From positions 24,791,000 to 24,854,999 of the forward strand of contig OZ038384.1 in the NCBI GenBank assembly GCA_964036045.1: a stretch of DNA of 64,000 bases. The letters run 5' to 3'. Positions 35,630 to 45,736 of the stretch are shown here, one piece after another. This DNA is from Eutreptiella sp. 'Long Island Sound 2002' (Eukaryota; Euglenozoa; Euglenophyceae; Eutreptiales; Eutreptiaceae). Numbering within the stretch: position 1 is the stretch's first letter; each line of letters begins with the position of its first letter. Made by a program: the position numbers and the translations under genes. Below the pieces are notes generated by a model. The model saw nothing but the letters and a program-made list of their open reading frames with translations, was not told the origin of the DNA and made no database searches.

Positions 35630-36745
35630 CCCACTCCGCGCCCCGCACGCGCCCCCCATCTCCATCCGCAGGCCTCCAAGACACCACCACAGCGCTCTGA
35701 GGCCCATCTCTCACCAAAGAAGCCACCCGGCACCGCCCAGCCCGGCCGCGCCCAACCAGGGCCAACCATACGTCGACGTAGACGCGCAAGACCCCAGCAG
35801 CCCATCCAGCCCGCCCCCCCCGGACCCGGGGCACCCCCCCCTCACACCGGCCACCTCCGCGACCCGGACCTCCTCCGAGCAACCCTCCAAGGCAGGGCCC
35901 CAACCACCCCCCTGGGCTGGTACCGCCTACAAGACGACTGGACCAAGCTCACCGTCAAAGCCGTCCGGGACCTGACCACCCCAGGCAGCGGCCTCCACGA
36001 CGCCATCGTAGACCTCGTACTCTGGCGACCCCGCAAACACACCCAGGGCCAGCACGTCTGGATCCCCCCCATCGAGTGGAGCCAGGCCCTGACACACGAC
36101 ACGGACATCAACGTCACGCGTCGAGGGACCGTACGCCTACGACGGGCCCCAGCGGAGAAGGACCACCCAGCGGACCCGAACCGCCCGGAGCAGTGGGAAC
36201 AGGCCACCGCACCAACCCGCGACACCGCCCTCCGCGCCGCCGGCCTCCGTACCCCAGACGACAACCTCCCCCCCCCACCTACAAAAAGTGACCACCCCCC
36301 GCCGGAGGTCTGGGTTACAGTCCTCGAGCGCGGGCACTACTACGTGATAGCCGCTACAGCTACGTCCCCCGGCCCGCAATGGCTCGTCAAAGGGACAGAC
36401 ACCATGCTCGCCCCGGGGACCGCCCCGCCAGGGGCAGTAGGGAACCCCACCACCCAGCACAGGGTCCTCAGCGGCGTCCTCCAGCCAGGGGACAAGCCCC
36501 CGGCCCGCGCCCTGGCCCAAATCACCTCAGGGAAGGCGGGCTACCACCTGGGATTGGCGATGCTCTGCCTGACCCACTGGATCCAGCGCCGCTGGCCACC
36601 CACGGGGATTTGGGCCATCCCCACCGCGCACACACAAGTCGAGGCGGGCCCAGACACGCAGCCAAACCCCCCCCCCAAGTCCGCAGCAATCCCTCACCTG
36701 CGGGTACCACGCCATCCACAAGGTCCTCAGCCGCTTGGGTCTTAG
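35630..36745 (+). CDS. LINE-2 ORF after in-phase TAA
   Basis: The same phase as the RT ORF continues after a single TAA (35,627-35,629) for 371 codons with no ATG in the first 240. After about 75 Pro-rich residues comes a folded-looking stretch (LGWYRLQDDWTKLTVKAV, QHVWIPPIEWSQAL, EVWVTVLERGHYYVIAATA, AGYHLGLAMLCLTHWIQRRW). I sense similarity in pattern to the middle of LINE-1 ORF1 (WYLP ... AVKGAF ... LLRSL), but no alignment was run. A C10 run at 36,667-36,676 precedes the point where the other frame becomes better; from there this frame is probably wrong. Confidence 0.55.
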   Translation, partial: PTPRPARAPHLHPQASKTPPQRSEAHLSPKKPPGTAQPGRAQPGPTIRRRRRARPQQPIQPAPPGPGAPPPHTGHLRDPDLLRATLQGRAPTTPLGWYRLQDDWTKLTVKAVRDLTTPGSGLHDAIVDLVLWRPRKHTQGQHVWIPPIEWSQALTHDTDINVTRRGTVRLRRAPAEKDHPADPNRPEQWEQATAPTRDTALRAAGLRTPDDNLPPPPTKSDHPPPEVWVTVLERGHYYVIAATATSPGPQWLVKGTDTMLAPGTAPPGAVGNPTTQHRVLSGVLQPGDKPPARALAQITSGKAGYHLGLAMLCLTHWIQRRWPPTGIWAIPTAHTQVEAGPDTQPNPPPKSAAIPHLRVPRHPQGPQPLGS

Positions 36746-37130
36746 CCCAAAGCTAGCATACCCCCTTCCCACCACTGACCAAGAGGTCCACCAGATACGC
36801 AAGCTCGTCTGCGAAATCCTTGCCGCGGCAGCAGAAGACGGCAAGCTTCTCCTCCAAACCGCCCGGCCTACAACTGGCCACGCAAGCGCGCCGCGGCGAG
36901 CCGACACATACACCGACACAATTCACCCCACCGCACAATCCCCGCCCATGCCCCTCCCCTCTCGCTGCTCACCTGGAGACGCACACACGCCCACCATCAC
37001 GCGCAGCCCCGGGCCCCGCGACACGGGCCTCCCCCACCCGCCCGAACACCAGCACACGCCCGCCACACACCCACCCGCCGGACACCCCTCACCACCCCCC
37101 ACACTCGACGACCCGCACACACCCGCCTAG
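36677..37130 (+). CDS. LINE-2 Cys-box stretch in shifted frame
   Basis: After the C10 run, another frame reads LTCGYHAIHKVLSRLGL followed by about 35 helical residues and a Pro/Thr-rich tail up to a TAG at 37,128-37,130. CGYHAI is a cysteine-protease-like Cys box and compares with NCGAVAWMAAC in LINE-1 ORF1. The matching His region was not found. It is probably continuous with the ORF before it through a one-base slip in the C run. Confidence 0.45.
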
Positions 37131-39705
37131 AGGAGCCCTGCGCCCCGCGGCACGCCCACCCCACCCAGTGGCCCGCCCACGCCCCCCGCAAACACCCAAG
37201 AAGACCCAGGCCCACCCCCCCCGGCCCCTGAATGCAGCCCACACGAACTATTCCCCCACGCGGACGGCAGCCCACACAACCTCACACATTGCAGGACCCC
37301 GGCCCAGCCAAGCTGAGAAGGAGAAGGCCACAGCCCCGCGCCTCCCTCCCCCGCCGCTGCCGACCAGATCGGCCCGCCGGGCCGCCAGGTCACGACCGGG
37401 CCCCGCCAGTCGCCCGCCCCCAACCTACAGCCCGACGACATGCCCTCCATCCTCCCCGCCGTGGCCACAGCAGAAGCCGCCGCCCGCAAGCCCGCCCGCA
37501 TCACAGCCCAACCCGCGTCCACCACCTCCTCCTCATCCTCAGCCTCATCCACCTCCTCCAGCTCATCCTCCGACCCCCCCCTCCCCGCCGCCCTCATCCT
37601 CAAGGCCACGGCAAAAGCCAAAGCCGCGGCCGCACGCACCTACCCCCCGACCCCCACACAGGCGACTCGGGCACCCCGGCAACGCACCGGGAAGACCCCC
37701 GACCCGACATCGGCGCCCTCACACCTCCGGACAGTGGTCCTCCTCAACCTGGAACCGGACCCCAACCCCAAACCCGACCCCGAACCCAAGCCGGCGCCCA
37801 GGCGAGCACACACAACACCACAAACGCAACGACACAAACCCAACCAACACCGCCCCAGCCCGGACCCTCACCCAAGCCAGGACGCCCCACCTACTACAAC
37901 CCACGCCCCCCTCACACCGGCAGCCACCACCACCGCAGAGGCGGCCACCCAACACGACCTCGTCCAAACCCTCGTCCACATCCCCGTCACCAAGCGCCCC
38001 GTCATCCATCCCCCACAAACCACCACCACCGCCGGCCAGACCGACCCAGGGACGTGGGACCCCTCGACCACCGTCACCGTCAAGCCCGGCCCCCAACCCG
38101 CCCGCCCTGCCCACCACATAGTGCAGCCCCAGGGGCTACACACGATGCCCAACCCCCCACCCCCGCAAGGGGGACCGGAAAACCAACGAGGGGTCCAAAG
38201 GCCATACCCGCAACACCAACCCCACCACTACCAACACCACCACCACCAGCGGCCCCACCACCACTACCAACACCACCCCCACCACTACCAGTGCCCACCA
38301 CCTTACCCCAGCGGGCCACAACCCCCCGTGCACAAACAGCACCAGCGAATGGGATGGCAGCCACCGAGCGCTCCACCCGCATACCCCAGCTACCACCAGA
38401 GGCCACCCCCCCCGTACCAGCCACCCCCCCCGTACCAGGAACCATATCCCCCCGGCCACAACGTCCACGCCGAAGGGGGCCCCCGGGCCCAACCCCGCCA
38501 AGGACAGTCACTCGACCCATACCACCAGCCGCTTCCGCCACCACACCCCTACGTGGCGGATCCATGGACGATGGGGGACCCCCCCCCCCCCTCAGTACCA
38601 GGCGGCACCGCGCGAAGCCCCCCAGGACCCGCCGACGCGTCCTGACTGGCCTGACTCGAGCGATGAGGCCCGGTGCCGCAAACGGCGGCGCTCCCGCTCC
38701 CCCCCCGCACGGCACACTCGCCCCCGGCGCCAACAGTCCCCACACCGCCACCGCGCCTCAACCACCCACTCGCGCCGCTCCCGCTCCCCCAGGTGCCACC
38801 ACGACCCCCCGGGACCCCGCTCCCGCCGCTCCCACTCCCCCGGGCGCCACCACGAGCGCCACCGCCGCCCCATGTCCACCTCCCCCTCCCCCCTCCGGCC
38901 ATACAAGACCCCCATCCCCAGCCCCTGCCACCACCGCTCCCGCTCCCCCCGACGCCGACAGGCACGCCACCGCCGCCCCACGTCCACCTCCCCCTCCCCC
39001 CACAGGCCCTGCCGGGCTCCCCGTTCCCCCCGCCGGCCATACCCATCCACCACCCCGAGCCCCCGCCACCCGCACTCCCGCTCCCCCGGACGCCACCAAG
39101 CACGCCACTGCCGCCCCATATCCACCTCCCCCTCCCGTTCCCCCCTCCGCCCGTACCCGTCCTCCACCCCCAGCCCCCGCCACCGCCGCTCCCGCTCCCC
39201 CAGGCGCCGCCACCCCCACCACCACCACAGGTCCACGTCCTCCCCCCGCCGCTCCAGGACCTCGGGCACAGACCCCTCCCCCCCCCAGGCCCCCGCCCAC
39301 CTCGCCTGGTGGTCTGCCCCCGCTTTGCAGGAGCTCCGCCGCTGGGTGAAGTGGGCCGGGGGATCGGGAAGGCGCGCTGGGGTGCACATGGTGCATACCT
39401 TCGAGGAGATACGCACCCGCACCCCCGCCGACCCCAACGAGGCCGCCCCGGAGGCCATCATGCCACAAGCGGCATGGGAGGCCCTCCTCCACGATGCGGT
39501 CCAGGGCCTCCGCCCCCCCTACACCCCCCAAGCCCTCCGCCAATGGCTCCAGGCCACCCAACCCCAGGCCTGGGCCGTCGGCGCCCCCTCCCCACCCCGC
39601 CCCTCCCGCCACCACCACACCAGGAAGGGGAAGGACAAGGGCAAGGGGAGGGCAAGTGACACCAAGGGGCACTCAGACAAGACGGCACGAAGGGGCCCCA
39701 AGTGA
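37131..39705 (+). CDS. LINE-2 ORF6 homologue: Pro/His-rich then Arg/Ser-rich basic protein
   Basis: The best reading stays in the previous phase (one TGA at 37,314-37,316). From the ATG at 37,440 it runs through Pro/Ser/Thr-rich and His/Tyr/Pro-rich sequence to a C13 run (about 38,579-38,591), then shifts by one base. The new frame gives DSSDEARCRKRRRSRSP and many RS/SR dipeptides. A compact C-terminal domain follows (ELRRWVKWA ... MPQAAWEALLHDAV ... LRQWLQ, about 39,320-39,570), then a Lys/Gly-rich tail. LINE-3 shares MPQAAWEA and the neighbouring helices. I infer a nucleic-acid-binding accessory protein. Confidence 0.6.
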
Positions 39706-42050
39706 GGGCACGCATCCATGGGGACAGGGCGCCGGAAGAGACACCACATGGGGGCAGGAAACCACCCAAGAACCAGGAGGGGGCAGGAGTGGGGACCAAG
39801 GCGCGGAGGAAAAGGGCACCACGGCAAACGCCACGACCCACACCCAGGAAGGGCATACCACGACGGGGGGACCAGCGCCGCCCCATCCCCATCGAACGCC
39901 CCACAACTCCCGGGGGCGCACCCCCCAACACGCACCGCCGAAGCAAGCATAGGACGCCGTACAGATCACACCACCGCACACCCACCAGCCACCGGAAACC
40001 ACACGGGGAATGGAGGGCACACCTACACGGGGAGAACGGGCCACACCCACAGAAGAAGCCGCAGGGAACGCCGCCGCACGGCGCACCACCACGCCCTCAC
40101 CGACAGGCGACGACCCCGGCCGCCACAAGGGCCACGTCACAGGCACCGGAAGAGGACGAAGGCACGGCCACAGCGACCAGGGCTAGGGGCCAAAACCCCC
40201 AGAGGACACGGGACCAAGGCACAGGACCCCAGGGAGGGCAACCCCACGGATGCCTACCAAACCCACCAGCCCGAGCGGCACGCCCAGGCCCCCACAGCAC
40301 GGACCCAGCGAGACACCCACACCTAACCGCACCCCCCAGCCACCAGCCAGCCACACTCCAGCGCGCACTCCGCACCACGACACAGGCCAAGCTGACCTCC
40401 ACTGACCCACCGCGGCACAATGCGAGACCACAGCACACCGCACCACAGCGCGCCACAGTGCAACGCACCACAGCACGACGCGACGGGACGCGGCACAGAG
40501 CGGCACAACACGGCACGACTGACCCTAACCTGAAGGACTAACCGAAGCAAGCCACCGCACACCCCGGAAGCCGCTGCACCAGCACGCCACGAACCGGCAC
40601 CGCGGGCCACACACGGGGCCACCGTGCGCCCGGCAACAACGGTGGCGGACCACCCGGAAGGTTAAAACCGGCACCGCAGATGGGAAAGGACACGAACAAC
40701 CCCAGCCCCCTAACCCAGAGCCACACGCATCCGCCTGGCGCAGCCGCCCAGCCGGCAGAACCAGCACCTAACCCGGGAAGAAGGGGCGCCGAGCCCAACG
40801 TGTACATAGCCCACCCGACCCATGGGGCCGAAACACGGCCAAACAGAACGCAACCGCCAACAGCAGCCCGGAAGACAACACTGAATGTGGGCCAGTCCGT
40901 GCGCCAGCCCAGGGAAGGCAGAGGGAGGAACAGGCAGGCCCCCCCCCAAAAAAAAAAACAACAGAGAGGGGTGGGGGGGGGGGCGTGCGAAAATGGCCCA
41001 CAGCCACCAAACCGCCTGCCAACACCACCAGAGGCGGACAAACCCCCCCCCCAGAAGGCACCGAAGACAGGACCCCCAAGAAGGCACAGGGGGACCACCC
41101 AGCCAAAACCGGCAACACGGAGCCAGGAACAGCGGCCCACCGGGAAAAGGGACACCGAAACGTGCAGACACACAAAAGAAAAAAAAAAAGAACAGCCAGC
41201 AGCCCAGCCCGAAAGAAAGAGGATGGGGGGACAGGGACCACAAGGCCCGGGGCAGGGACACCGAGCAACCGACACCACAAAGCAAAAAAAAAAAAGCGCA
41301 AAAAACACACCCCGAAAACCCAGCCAAGAAGGGCGGGACACAGCCGAGACCCGGGCCCAGCACGCACGCCCACACCGCACACCAGAACCAGAAACGGCGG
41401 GGGGCAAGCGGAGCGCGCACGAAACCACACACGTCCCATAAGCAGGCCGAAACCTAAGCCCAACCACGAACACCACAAACAGCCGGCACTAGAGGGACAA
41501 CACCACAAGCCATGCCCCAACACACCCACCCAAGACCCCAGCCAGGACTGGCCGGGTTAACAAAACCCACACCCAACCGCAAACCGGACCCAAACACAAA
41601 CGCCGCACAACAGTAGGAAACCCAGTGCCCACAGCCCGGGCACTGAGGCAGCCCGTGCCATGCAGGTGACCCGGCCAAACGAGATCCGGAGACCGGGGGT
41701 AAGGCTGCATCCTAAGGCCTGCACTGCTTTGGGACTCGAGGCGGAGCGTGCGACACCCGAGCGCCTCGGAACCCTAGTACCAAGAACGTGCATGCATGCC
41801 TTGGGAACGGGATACGCCAGGAAGTCCGGTGAACCTCTAGGGTTCCGCCCAAAGGAGGGGACGTGCGCAAGCACGGGGGCACACCCTCCCGGCGAGACAA
41901 GCACGTCACGCCGGCGGCGATCAGCCCTCCCGGTGTTGCCCGGGGCCGCTTCGTTGGGGGCCAACAGTCAGGTCTAGCGGGATGTAAGCCGCCTCCCCTC
42001 TTCACGCGCGGAGCCTCTTCCTGTTTGTCACAGGGGCGACACCAGGGCGA
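39706..42050 (+). other. LINE-2 3' region, C/A-rich, no gene
   Basis: Long stretches rich in CCA and ACC carry several A runs (about 40,950, 41,175-41,190 and 41,285-41,297). ORFs on both strands are compositional. From 41,640 the sequence becomes more balanced and may already be flanking DNA. Confidence 0.45.
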
Positions 42051-42138
42051 ACCATGGGGAGCCTCTCCATGACCGAGTGCACCTACCTACATACCTCAGT
42101 GGCAAGACAGCCGACGGCGATTGGTATGCGGGCACTAA

Positions 42139-43455
42139 GGGTCCGACGGGGACCGTGATATCAAACCATACTGCGAGGAATACGCGAAAAAGGTCCAGTC
42201 AAACCAGAGCATCTCGGCGTTGGGGAAGCGCAAACTCATCAGGCAGTACACCGAGTCTGTGCATGGCATGTGCAGCGCGTTCGCCGACTTCCACCACGAT
42301 GGGTTCTGGCTGAGAAAAAAGCTCAGGCATTTCGTGGCGGCGTTTACCGAGCGGATGAAATCGCAACTGAACGTCGAAAGGAGGATGATGGACGTGCAGA
42401 TATGGTCCACCCCAGTCAGGGAAGCGTGCAAGGAGGTGTTCAACTGTTACGCCATACGGAAACTCACAGAGCAGCTGGACCAGGATATAGCGGCCCAGGC
42501 GGGCGTCAACTTCCGGGCGGTGGTCGGGCGTTCAGGTTGGTGGTCCATCCTGTCCTCGACGTACCAGGGCACAATGGGGATGGTGAAAACCGCAATCACC
42601 AACCTGGTGTACATGTTGATCGGCTTTGTGCCCACACTGGACAGAAAAGGGCTGTACTACTTGCTGTGGTCCATCGTGGGCGGCCTGCTGTCGGGTGTGG
42701 TGCGTGCGTATTACAGCCTCAAATGGCTGGTGCTGAACGCTGTTTAAGTCGCCGTGAATGCGCCGTTCATTGGAAATGTGGTCCTCCTTGTGGTACGCAT
42801 GGTGAAGATACAGTTCTGCGTCTCAGTTCTTGAGAGGAAACCCTTTGTGATACCCGACGGGGAGACGCGGTCCAAGCAGGCGAGTAAGTTGCGTGACATA
42901 ACGTGGAACAAACTGCCGGTACTGGCACAGATCGTCAACGGTGTTGCAGACAGCAGCTTCAAAACCATGTTCAACGCGGTTCCGTCCATGTGGGTGGCCA
43001 TCCCGGTGCTGGGCCCCACTGTTGGCAGTGCAATCAACGAGACGGTACAGAGGTACATGCCGTCGAGGCTGTTTGCCTTTTCCGCGTGGAGCAGCGGCTC
43101 GTTTAGTCCTGCCGCGGACGAGGACGAGGACATGACGAGACAGCAACCGGCAACAGACTGGGACCTAATTTGGCGCGTGTGGGCGGCGTCGGGCAAATCC
43201 GAGGGGCAGGCGGTTCTGTACAACATGGCGGGGCACCATGCCTGGAGTGTGGCCTTCCTTCGGCAGCTCGTTACACTGATCTCTGAGGGGGGGGGGTGCG
43301 AGGAACCCCCGCCTCAGCCCAAGGGTATCGAACCCGCAACGATCGTGGACCTCTCGAACATGACGAAGGTGGACCCGGTTTTGGACGCGGAGGAGTCCTC
43401 TGACGGTAGCTGGTTCGGCTCGTTGAGCGGAAACAAGAAGAGAAAGCTGAATTAG
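42139..43455 (+). pseudogene. Virus-like multi-membrane protein gene with in-frame TAA
   Basis: One phase is open from 42,139 to 43,455 except for TAA at 42,745-42,747; the sequence before and after is equally protein-like. The first half has an amphipathic N-terminal region, then two hydrophobic segments (VKTAITNLVYMLIGFV and LYYLLWSIVGGLLSGVV). After the stop comes a third (FIGNVVLLVVRMV), a hydrophobic Pro/Gly stretch (MWVAIPVLGPTVG), an acidic segment (DEDEDM) and a basic end KKRKLN. There is no ATG at the front, and an upstream frame suggests a further break near 42,136. I do not recognise the family. The gene style resembles large or Polinton-like DNA viruses of protists. Confidence 0.55.
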
Positions 43456-43610
43456 CCGGTTATTTACGACAACGGTTAATGAACCCTAACCACGTCACCC
43501 AGAAACCTACCCCGACGCGATGCACAGTCTATCACCGCCTTCGCACAAGGCTCCACATGGCAGTTACGTCATTTGCCGACTGAACCTTTTGGATGTGTAG
43601 ACATCCACGT

Positions 43611-43680
43611 GTGTCCAGTACTAAAATTTCCCAGATTGGGGCGTTTCCGAACTGATGGCGCTTCCCGTGTCCAGTACTAT
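43611..43680 (+). promoter_or_regulatory. Shared intergenic module, copy 1
   Basis: GTCCAGTACTAAAATTTCCC and, 30 bases on, GAACTGATGGCGCTTCCCG then GTGTCCAGTACTA. The same pieces occur after the gene ending at 54,761 (two copies) and, in part, at 53,909-53,929. It lies about 155 bases beyond the stop at 43,455. This could be a terminator, promoter or mobile junction. Confidence 0.5.
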
Positions 43681-44060
43681 TTCCCATTCATCGGTTTTTT
43701 GTCATGTTCCTTGCTGTGCATCGTGTCATCTGTCCACAGGGATCTAAATAGAATACATTAAACGCACACATTGATTAAATGCATCCAGTGAACTCACCGA
43801 ACATACAGCTTAGGATGAACATGGAAATGAAGTACTTCGTCAAATGGTTCCATCGGATCCGACTGGGGAGTTCGGCTACAGTCACTGTCCGCGAAATTGA
43901 CATCAAACATTGTATGTACGCGCGCGCACGTACACGCGCGCACACGCACATCGGTTGCAGCAGGGTAACCGCCAGGGAAAACCACAATGTGCATATGGGA
44001 ACGATTCGCGTCATCCATTTGGAAATCCCGTATCATGTCAACTGCCAATACAGCACATGT

Positions 44061-44224
44061 TCCGCTTTGCGATGCATGTGTGTGATTTTCCACCGTGTCA
44101 CCAACTGCCGTGTGTGCATGTGCTGCAATTGGTGCTTTTATTTTTTTTTGAAGGGTTGTTCTGGGTAACGTGTAGGTTATTGGATCTTTGGTGCAGCATC
44201 ATCACCCATTATTCATCACATGAG
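44061..44224. repeat. 164-bp direct repeat, left copy
   Basis: Matches 47,439-47,602 at 163 of 164 bases (G/A difference in GTAACGTGTAGG versus GTAACATGTAGG). The sequence on the outer side (43.8-44.06 kb) and that beyond the right copy belong to the virus-like mosaic; the inside is LINE-3. It is therefore best read as a very long target-site duplication. Confidence 0.8.
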
Positions 44225-44799
44225 GTAGGTAGGTATCTTCGGGAGCTCGGGATGCCTCCTTTGACATTGCAGGAAGAAGGTCTTACCAAGGGGACGTCCT
44301 GTCCCTCCCACTGCCCTATGTCAGGTGCCTCTTGAGCCGCTCCCGCATGTGCTTGGGAAGGCATTGTCGCGGCCACCCGGTCCATGTGTCCCAGGTGGGA
44401 GGGTGTCCCCACATGTGTCCATGGGTAGGGCCACATGCCCCCTCCTTTGGGCGGCAGCTCTGGGGGGCTGCCCAGCCGTGTGGAGTATCTCTCACCACAA
44501 GGGGTATTGCTCCCGCTTGTCTACGGTACGACCGCCTCACCCTTGTGGCTTGAGTTGCGGGGCCACTCTGCTTGGCAGGTGACCCCCTCCTGGACTGTGT
44601 ACCGGCTCGCCTGTCACCGGTTGCTTCCATGGCTCCGGGTGACGTTTGCCATGGTCCCCGATGCAGCCTGGCCGGGCTCGGACCAGTGGCCTTGGAGTAC
44701 CGCTCCTGCCACTGGCCCGGTGGGTCGGCTGGGTCGCCCCAGTGCGTCCGACCCATGGGGTATTGGTTCTTTCCTGTCCCTCGGCCGCCCTACGTGTGT

Positions 44800-44976
44800 G
44801 CAGTGTCCTGGGCCGTTGGGCTCCTGTTCACCGGTGTGCCCGCGCGGTTTGCTGTGGTGCGTCTGCGGTGTCCTGGGCCAGCTGGCTCCTGTTCACCGGT
44901 GTGCTCGCTCGGTGTGTTGTGTTGCATGTGCGGTGTCTTGGGCCACTGGGCTCCTGTTCACCGGTGTGCGTGCTGT
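44800..44976. repeat. About 66-bp tandem repeat, 2.7 copies
   Basis: GTGTCCTGGGCC ... GGCTCCTGTTCACCGGTGTG recurs at about 44,802, 44,867 and 44,932. It lies within the LINE-3 3' region. Confidence 0.7.
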
Positions 44977-45024
44977 GTGCGGTGCGCGTGTGCCATGGGT
45001 GGTTGTGTCCCTCTTCTTCCCCCC

Positions 45025-45115
45025 CTAATTTTCGTTTTTTTTTGTTTTTTTTCTGTTTTTTTTTTTTTTTGGAAAAAGAAAAAAAAAAGAAAAAGAAAAA
45101 ACAAAAAAGAGGAAA
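45025..45115. repeat. T-run followed by A-run
   Basis: About 45 bases dominated by T are followed by about 40 dominated by A, forming an imperfect inverted pair. It lies in the LINE-3 3' region; similar A runs occur in the LINE-2 3' region. Confidence 0.6.
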
Positions 45116-45260
45116 GCAGGGGCGCGCGTACACTGCAGGCACAGGCATGGGCAGCTGGTGCGGCGGTGCTATAGCGTTGTGTCCTCTGGCGTGTGTCGTC
45201 GGTGCTGTGGTGGCGGTCGCGCCCCAGGGGTGCGGCTCGCGTGTCCTGATGTACACGGGT

Positions 45261-45640
45261 ATGGGTCAGGGTGGGTTTGGTTAGGTGTCTCTTTGCTTCT
45301 GGTGCTGGCTGGTTAGGCGGCTGTGTGGGCTGTGGCTGTGGGCTGTGTCTACGTATTTCCCTCAGCGGGCCTGGTTTGGAGTCAAGGGTTGACGGTTTCG
45401 GGATGTGGCTCGGGTCTGATTTGTGTTGGGGCTTCGGCTCGGTTAGGCTTGGGTCAGGGTGGGTTTGGTGAGGTGTCTCTTTGCTTCTGGTGCTGGCTGG
45501 TTAGGCGGCTGTGTGGGCTGTGGGTGTGGGCTGTGGTTACGTTGTTCCCTCGGCGGGTTTGGTTAGGAGTCAAGGGTTAGCGGTTTCGGGGTGTGGCTCG
45601 GGTTTGATTTGTGCTTGAGTTCTCGCTCGGTTAGGCGGTT
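45261..45640. repeat. 188-bp tandem repeat, two copies
   Basis: GTGGGTTTGG followed by AGGTGTCTCTTTGCTTCTGG starts at 45,271 and again at 45,459. The copies are diverged and GT-rich on the plus strand. They are part of the LINE-3 3' region. Confidence 0.7.
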
Positions 45641-45736
45641 GCGCGGGGCCGGGCGTGTGGGTAGCGGCGTCCACGGGGTTGTGTGCCCGAGGCGAGTGCA
45701 GGGTGGTGCGTGCGGGCCGGCCGTTGGCCGGTGGCC

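Larger units (their letters stand above)
33990..42050 (+). mobile_element. LINE-2: related multi-ORF LINE, 5'-truncated
   Basis: On the plus strand: the RNase H/zinc end of an RT ORF, an in-phase downstream ORF after TAA, a Cys-box stretch, a Pro-rich then SR-rich ORF ending at 39,705, and a C- and A-rich 3' region. The order is like the downstream half of LINE-1 but diverged in sequence, with several homopolymer frame breaks. The 5' end joins the inverted leader of LINE-1 near 33,990. The 3' end lies somewhere between 41.6 and 42.05 kb. Confidence 0.7.

Noticed and set aside
35842-41678. Minus-strand ORFs opposite LINE-2 (for example 38,080-38,751 and 40,538-41,476)
   Set aside because: They are antisense shadows of C-rich DNA; the plus-strand reading has domains shared with LINE-1 and LINE-3.
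43465-43500. Telomere-like AACCCTAACC
   Set aside because: A single occurrence, not a repeat.
43910-43950. Alternating purine-pyrimidine run (CG/CA repeats) as a functional Z-DNA site
   Set aside because: A short simple-sequence run with no supporting context.
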